A program made the translations under genes and the position numbers. A stretch of 9,141 bases of DNA from Candidatus Zixiibacteriota bacterium (GTDB lineage Bacteria; Zixibacteria; MSB-5A5; JAUVRN01), in contig JAUVRN010000052.1 in the NCBI GenBank assembly GCA_030597645.1, positions 1-9,141 on the forward strand, written 5' to 3'. Positions within the stretch are counted from its first letter, which is position 1; each line of letters starts with the position of its first letter. The notes beneath the pieces were generated by a model that saw only the letters and a list, made by a program, of their open reading frames with translations, was not told where the DNA came from and ran no database searches. Below, piece after piece: positions 5,815 to 9,141 of the stretch.

Positions 5815-7179
5815 ATGGTCAGGACCAGAACTCTCTACGCCTGCAGCCAGTGCGGCGCCACGTTCCCCCGATGGCTCGGCAAGTGCTCCGAGTGCGGCGG
5901 CTGGAATACGCTGACCGAGGAAGTCCGACCCGCCAAACCGCGTGAGGCCAGACGCCTCAGCATCGCGCGGCCGCCGGAACTGCTCGCCGAGATCGGAACG
6001 GATTCGGCTCCCATGCAGCCGGTGGGGATCGAGGAGTTCGACCGGGTTACCGGCGGCGGACTGGTGGCCGGTTCGGTGATTCTCCTGAGCGGCGAGCCGG
6101 GCATCGGCAAGTCGACGCTCGTACTGCAGGTGGCAGAGCAGATCGCCTCGCGCGTGGGGCCGGTTCTCTACGCCTCGGGTGAAGAATCCACCGGGCAGAT
6201 CAAGCGCAGGGCCGAACGTGTCGGCGTATCGGGCAAGGGCGTAGCGCTGCTGGCCACGACCGAACTCGAAGACGTGATCGCAACGACGGAACAGACCCGG
6301 CCGGCCTTACTGATCGTCGACAGCGTGCAGACCACGGCATCGAGCCAGCTCGACTCGGCGGCGGGTACCGTCTCCCAGGTCCGTGCCGTGGCACAGGCAC
6401 TGGCCGCCACCGTCAAGCCGACCAACACGGTAGCCCTGCTGATCGGCCACGTGACCAAGGACGGAAGTCTCGCCGGACCCAAAGTGCTGGAGCATCTGGG
6501 CGATACGGTGCTGGCCCTCGAGTCCGATTCCTCTAGACAATACCGGCTGCTTCGGGCCACCAAAAACCGATTCGGCTCGACCGACGAGATAGGCCTGTTC
6601 GAGATGACGTCGCAGGGCATGCTCCCGGTGGCCGATCCCTCTCACCTGTTTCTCTCCCGTGACGAAGACGCGCGGGTCGGCTCGGTGGTGGTCAGCGCCG
6701 TGGAAGGTTCGCGGCCTTTGTTGTTCGAGCTCCAGGCGCTGGTGGCCCCGTCGGGCTACTCCACACCACAGCGCGTCGCCCGCGGACTCGACGGTCGCCG
6801 CCTAGCCATGCTCCTGGCTGTGGCCGAAAGACGCGCCGGTCTCAAGCTCGGCGGACACGACGTGTTCGTCAACGTCACCGGTGGACTGAGCATAGACGAA
6901 CCAGCCATCGACCTGGGCGTCATGCTGGCCCTGGCCTCATCGCACCTGGACGTGCCGGTACCCGGCCGGACTATGGTCACAGGCGAGATCGGGCTGGGCG
7001 GCGAGATTCGTCCCGTCAGCCAGCTCTCCCGTCGGCTGAGCGAGGCTGCCAAACTTGGGTTTCGCTCGGCTATCGTCCCCGGAACCGACCGGGGTCCAGC
7101 GGAGAAGTCCCGCAGCGGACTTAAGTCCATACCAGTCAACAAGGTAGAGGACGCCATCGACTGGCTCCGCTCGGCCTGA
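5815..7179 (+). CDS. radA: DNA repair protein RadA (Sms)
   Basis: RadA is a hexameric RecA-like ATPase/helicase that extends D-loops and processes branched recombination intermediates. At 454 residues it has the usual family length and all the expected parts: N-terminal zinc finger CSQC (10-13) and CSEC (24-27), with the conserved WLGKC between; Walker A GEPGIGKST (93-101, K99); Walker B LLIVDS (165-170, D169); the RadA signature KNRFG (250-254); and a C-terminal Lon-protease-like domain (about 290-435) with TGGLSIDEPAIDLGV (355-369) and TGEIGLGGEIRPV (389-401). The start at 5815 matches the normal RadA N-terminus (a few residues before the first Cys pair). No Shine-Dalgarno precedes it and a -10 box ends 8 nt upstream, so translation may be leaderless. 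It is separated by 91 bp from tgt, which has its own -10 box. Housekeeping gene with nothing broken. Confidence 0.97.
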   Translation: MVRTRTLYACSQCGATFPRWLGKCSECGGWNTLTEEVRPAKPREARRLSIARPPELLAEIGTDSAPMQPVGIEEFDRVTGGGLVAGSVILLSGEPGIGKSTLVLQVAEQIASRVGPVLYASGEESTGQIKRRAERVGVSGKGVALLATTELEDVIATTEQTRPALLIVDSVQTTASSQLDSAAGTVSQVRAVAQALAATVKPTNTVALLIGHVTKDGSLAGPKVLEHLGDTVLALESDSSRQYRLLRATKNRFGSTDEIGLFEMTSQGMLPVADPSHLFLSRDEDARVGSVVVSAVEGSRPLLFELQALVAPSGYSTPQRVARGLDGRRLAMLLAVAERRAGLKLGGHDVFVNVTGGLSIDEPAIDLGVMLALASSHLDVPVPGRTMVTGEIGLGGEIRPVSQLSRRLSEAAKLGFRSAIVPGTDRGPAEKSRSGLKSIPVNKVEDAIDWLRSA

Positions 7180-7186
7180 CGGCCGA
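7171..7186 (+). terminator. Small hairpin over the radA stop codon (weak terminator candidate)
   Basis: TCGGCC (7171-7176) and GGCCGA (7181-7186) form a perfect 6-bp stem with a TGAC loop that holds the TGA stop. No T-run follows. Weak, and possibly chance. Confidence 0.25.
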
Positions 7187-7238
7187 ACCTACCCCTCGAC
7201 TTCCATACAAAAGAGTGGGCCCAAGATCCACGATCCGC

Positions 7239-7252
7239 TATACTAGCATGCT
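7239..7252 (+). promoter_or_regulatory. Putative -10 box and adjacent palindrome upstream of tgt
   Basis: TATACT (7239-7244) is one base from the -10 consensus, and is directly followed by the 8-bp palindrome AGCATGCT (7245-7252), where transcription would start. No convincing -35 is seen at 16-18 bp. The leader before ATG 7271 would be about 20 nt and has no clear Shine-Dalgarno. Confidence 0.4.
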
Positions 7253-7270
7253 TGGTGTGTTTGTAACCTA

Positions 7271-8431
7271 ATGTTTGCGTTCGACATAACGGCCCAGGAC
7301 GGGCAGGCACGCGCGGGAAGGGTGACCACCGCGCACGGGGGCGTCAATACGCCCGCCTTCATGCCCGTGGGCACAGGCGGTGCCGTCAAGGCACTCACCA
7401 CCGATCATCTCGAAGAGCTGGGCGCCCAGATCGTACTCGCCAACACCTATCACCTGACGTTGAGACCCGGGGTGGAGAGGCTTCGGGAACTCGGCGGACT
7501 ACATTCTCTGATGGACTGGAAGCGTCCGCTTCTGACCGATTCGGGTGGCTACCAAGTGTTCTCGCTGGCGGCGAGGCGAAAGATCGAGTCGGACGGTGTC
7601 GTCTTCGCATCCCATCTGGACGGCAGTCCACAGAGATTCACACCGGCCGGCGTGCTGGATATCCAGCGGGCCATCGGCTCGGATCTGATGATGCCACTCG
7701 ATATCTGCCCGTCGTACGACGACCCGGCAGAGGACATCGACCGGGCCACAGAGCTGACCCACCGGTGGGCCGCAGAAGCCTTCGACAACTGGCGGTCACG
7801 ACCTGAATCGGATCACGGCTATGACCAGACCCTGTTTGGCATCGTCCAGGGTGGCTACACCGAAGAGGGCAGGCAACAAAGCGCCCGCTACATATCGTCT
7901 CTCGGCTTCCCGGGCTGGGCCATTGGCGGCCTGGTCACCGCCGAGTCGCGTGACGAGACGTGGCGTCTGGTGGAAGCCACCACGGCCGAATTGCCCGAAA
8001 TGGGCCCGCGTTACCTGATGGGTGTGGGCACGCCGGCCGATCTGGTGCGTGCCGTGGCCAGGGGTGTCGACATGTTCGACTGCGTTTTGCCCACGCGGAA
8101 CGCCCGCAACGGCACGGTATTCACGTCGAAGGGCCCCATGCAGATCAAAGCGGCGCGTTACGCTGCCGACGAACGACCCATCGATCCCGACTGCGCCTGC
8201 CCGGTCTGCCGGCGCCACAGCCGCGCCTATGTCCGGCATCTGCTGGCCACCGGCGAGATCACCGGGCTGATACTGACGACACAACATTCGGTACATTTCT
8301 ATCTGAATCTCATGGCGCAGATCCGTGACGCGATCCGCGCCAACGACTATCACTCTTGGGCGGCGCGCTTTCTGGCACAGTACGAAGCCGGCCTGCCCGA
8401 GTCACACGAACGAAAGGAGGTAACCGCCTGA
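7271..8431 (+). CDS. tgt: Queuine tRNA-ribosyltransferase (tRNA-guanine transglycosylase)
   Basis: Exchanges guanine 34 of GUN-anticodon tRNAs for the queuosine precursor preQ1, in the cytoplasm. The 386-residue protein is of normal length for bacterial Tgt and intact. Visible: the start region ending NTPAFMPVGT (residues 27-36), TDSGGYQVFSL with D90 (general base, E. coli Asp89), GGLV, the nucleophile block MFDCVLPTRNARNG with D270, and the zinc site C308, C310, C313 and H339 (CACPVC ... TTQH). The start at 7271 matches the family N-terminus although no Shine-Dalgarno is apparent. The TGA stop overlaps the yajC ATG by one base (TGATG), so the two are translationally coupled. The last codons encode the yajC ribosome site. 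The tgt-yajC pair is a widespread arrangement. No queuosine synthesis genes (queC-F) are in the window. Confidence 0.97.
   Translation: MFAFDITAQDGQARAGRVTTAHGGVNTPAFMPVGTGGAVKALTTDHLEELGAQIVLANTYHLTLRPGVERLRELGGLHSLMDWKRPLLTDSGGYQVFSLAARRKIESDGVVFASHLDGSPQRFTPAGVLDIQRAIGSDLMMPLDICPSYDDPAEDIDRATELTHRWAAEAFDNWRSRPESDHGYDQTLFGIVQGGYTEEGRQQSARYISSLGFPGWAIGGLVTAESRDETWRLVEATTAELPEMGPRYLMGVGTPADLVRAVARGVDMFDCVLPTRNARNGTVFTSKGPMQIKAARYAADERPIDPDCACPVCRRHSRAYVRHLLATGEITGLILTTQHSVHFYLNLMAQIRDAIRANDYHSWAARFLAQYEAGLPESHERKEVTA
8413..8421 (+). promoter_or_regulatory. Strong yajC ribosome-binding site inside the tgt 3' end
   Basis: AAAGGAGGT is a near-complete match to the 16S rRNA 3' tail. It ends 9 nt before ATG 8431, which decides that start over the second in-frame ATG at 8440 (18 nt away) and over any start upstream within tgt. 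Confidence 0.7.
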
Positions 8432-8742
8432 TGCTGGCGATGGCCAATCCCACTGCCGACGGCGGCTCCAACGTCTTTGGAGCCTTGCTGCCTTTTCTGC
8501 TGATGTTTGCCGTACTCTACTTTTTACTCATCCGGCCCCAGCAGAAGCGTCAGAAGCAACAAAAAGCGGTCCTGGAAAAGCTCAAGAAGGGCGACCGCAT
8601 TGTCACCAACAGCGGGATTTTTGGCACCATCGTTAACTTCAACGAAAAAAACAAATCCGTGGTGCTGAAGGTAGGGGACGGCGACCTCAAACTTGAGGTG
8701 TTACGAAGTTCCGTTGCGGGGTCCGTCGAGGGCACCGACTAG
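8431..8742 (+). CDS. yajC: Preprotein translocase auxiliary subunit YajC
   Basis: Small inner-membrane protein that associates with SecDF-SecYEG in protein export. It has 103 residues, normal for the family. One hydrophobic helix (about 15-34, FGALLPFLLMFAVLYFLLI) runs straight into the YajC signature IRPQQKRQKQ (34-43), followed by the conserved cytoplasmic KLKKGDRIVTNSGIFGTI beta domain. It overlaps the tgt stop by one base and has a very strong ribosome site. Many genomes place secD next; here the following gene is a peptide deformylase and no secD or secF is visible. Confidence 0.95.
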   Translation: MLAMANPTADGGSNVFGALLPFLLMFAVLYFLLIRPQQKRQKQQKAVLEKLKKGDRIVTNSGIFGTIVNFNEKNKSVVLKVGDGDLKLEVLRSSVAGSVEGTD

Positions 8743-8750
8743 ATAGTCCG

Positions 8751-9141
8751 GTGGCACAATGCGGCATTCGCCTGTTCGGCGATCCGGTTCTGCGCACCCG
8801 ATCGACAGAGGTTGATCCGGCTGACCCGGCTACGGGCGCACTCGTGGACGATCTGTTCGACACGCTCCAGAATGCGCACGGTATCGGGCTCGCCGCCAAC
8901 CAGATCGGTGAGACCCGGCGCGGCTTCGGAGTCGACCGGACGCAGATGCAACCCGGGGGACCGAGACTGGCCGTGATCAACCCCGAAGTCGTTCGCGCGG
9001 GCGAACCGGTGAGCGGCGAAGAAGGGGGCCTGTCATTTCCCGGACTATACCTGCAGGTGATTCGAGCCGAAGAGGCCGTATTGCGCTACCAGATGCTGGA
9101 CGGTCGGACGAAGGAAGTCGAGGTTTCCGGTCTGTTCGCGC
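8751..9141 (+). CDS. def: Peptide deformylase (partial), metal-ligand Cys replaced by Gly
   Basis: Peptide deformylase removes the formyl group from nascent N-terminal Met. The first 130 codons are present; the HExxH metal motif lies beyond the window. The opening GIRLFGDPVLR is typical, and motif 1 is GIGLAANQIG (G-x-G-x-A-A-x-Q). Motif 2, normally EGCLS with Cys as a metal ligand, reads EEGGLSFPG: codon 93 is GGC (9027-9029) where TGC would give Cys. The rest of that region (PGLYLQV.RAE) is well conserved, so this looks like a real gene and not decay, but catalysis with the usual Fe/Zn site is doubtful. The start is taken as GTG 8751, 8 bp after the yajC stop, because it gives the family N-terminus. 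No clear Shine-Dalgarno precedes it, so coupling to yajC is likely. Family assignment is firm; activity is not. Confidence 0.88.
   Translation, partial: MAQCGIRLFGDPVLRTRSTEVDPADPATGALVDDLFDTLQNAHGIGLAANQIGETRRGFGVDRTQMQPGGPRLAVINPEVVRAGEPVSGEEGGLSFPGLYLQVIRAEEAVLRYQMLDGRTKEVEVSGLFA

Overview
This is a GC-rich (roughly 60-63% by eye), gene-dense bacterial window with seven coding regions complete or nearly so and one cut at each end. The mix of a c-type cytochrome membrane oxidase, YajC, a GDP-deoxyhexose pathway and a secreted protein with a signal peptide points to a diderm bacterium with a periplasm. No gene fixes the phylum. My guess is an FCB-like or candidate-phylum lineage, held with low confidence. 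I see no tRNA, rRNA, CRISPR array, insertion sequence or phage gene.

Layout. (1) 1-1481, minus strand: two nucleotide-sugar genes 4 bp apart, gmd (GDP-mannose 4,6-dehydratase) then an RMD-type reductase that runs off the left edge. Together they would make GDP-D-rhamnose (or a related GDP-6-deoxyhexose) for surface polysaccharide. A consensus-like promoter lies in the 271 bp upstream of gmd. (2) 1753-2940, minus strand: an unrecognised, very acidic exported protein built from three copies of a domain of about 105-135 residues. (3) 3078-5698, plus strand, divergent from it: a two-gene operon for an unusual member of the cytochrome bd superfamily. Subunit I is a CydA-like eight-helix protein that lacks the quinol-binding Q-loop and carries two C-terminal cytochrome c domains. 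Subunit II is a nine-helix protein that itself looks like a CydA paralog. (4) 5815-9141, plus strand: housekeeping genes radA, tgt, yajC and def (cut at the right edge). tgt, yajC and def are tightly packed. radA and tgt each have their own TATAYT-type -10 box.

The most interesting items are the oxidase pair, where the conserved heme and glutamate positions appear to be split between two CydA-like subunits; the triple-repeat acidic secreted protein; a peptide deformylase whose metal-binding Cys (EGCLS motif) is Gly; and a radA promoter so close to the start codon that the transcript may be leaderless. Statements that align residues to E. coli CydA, Gmd, Def or Tgt rest on remembered family sequences, not on a computed alignment.
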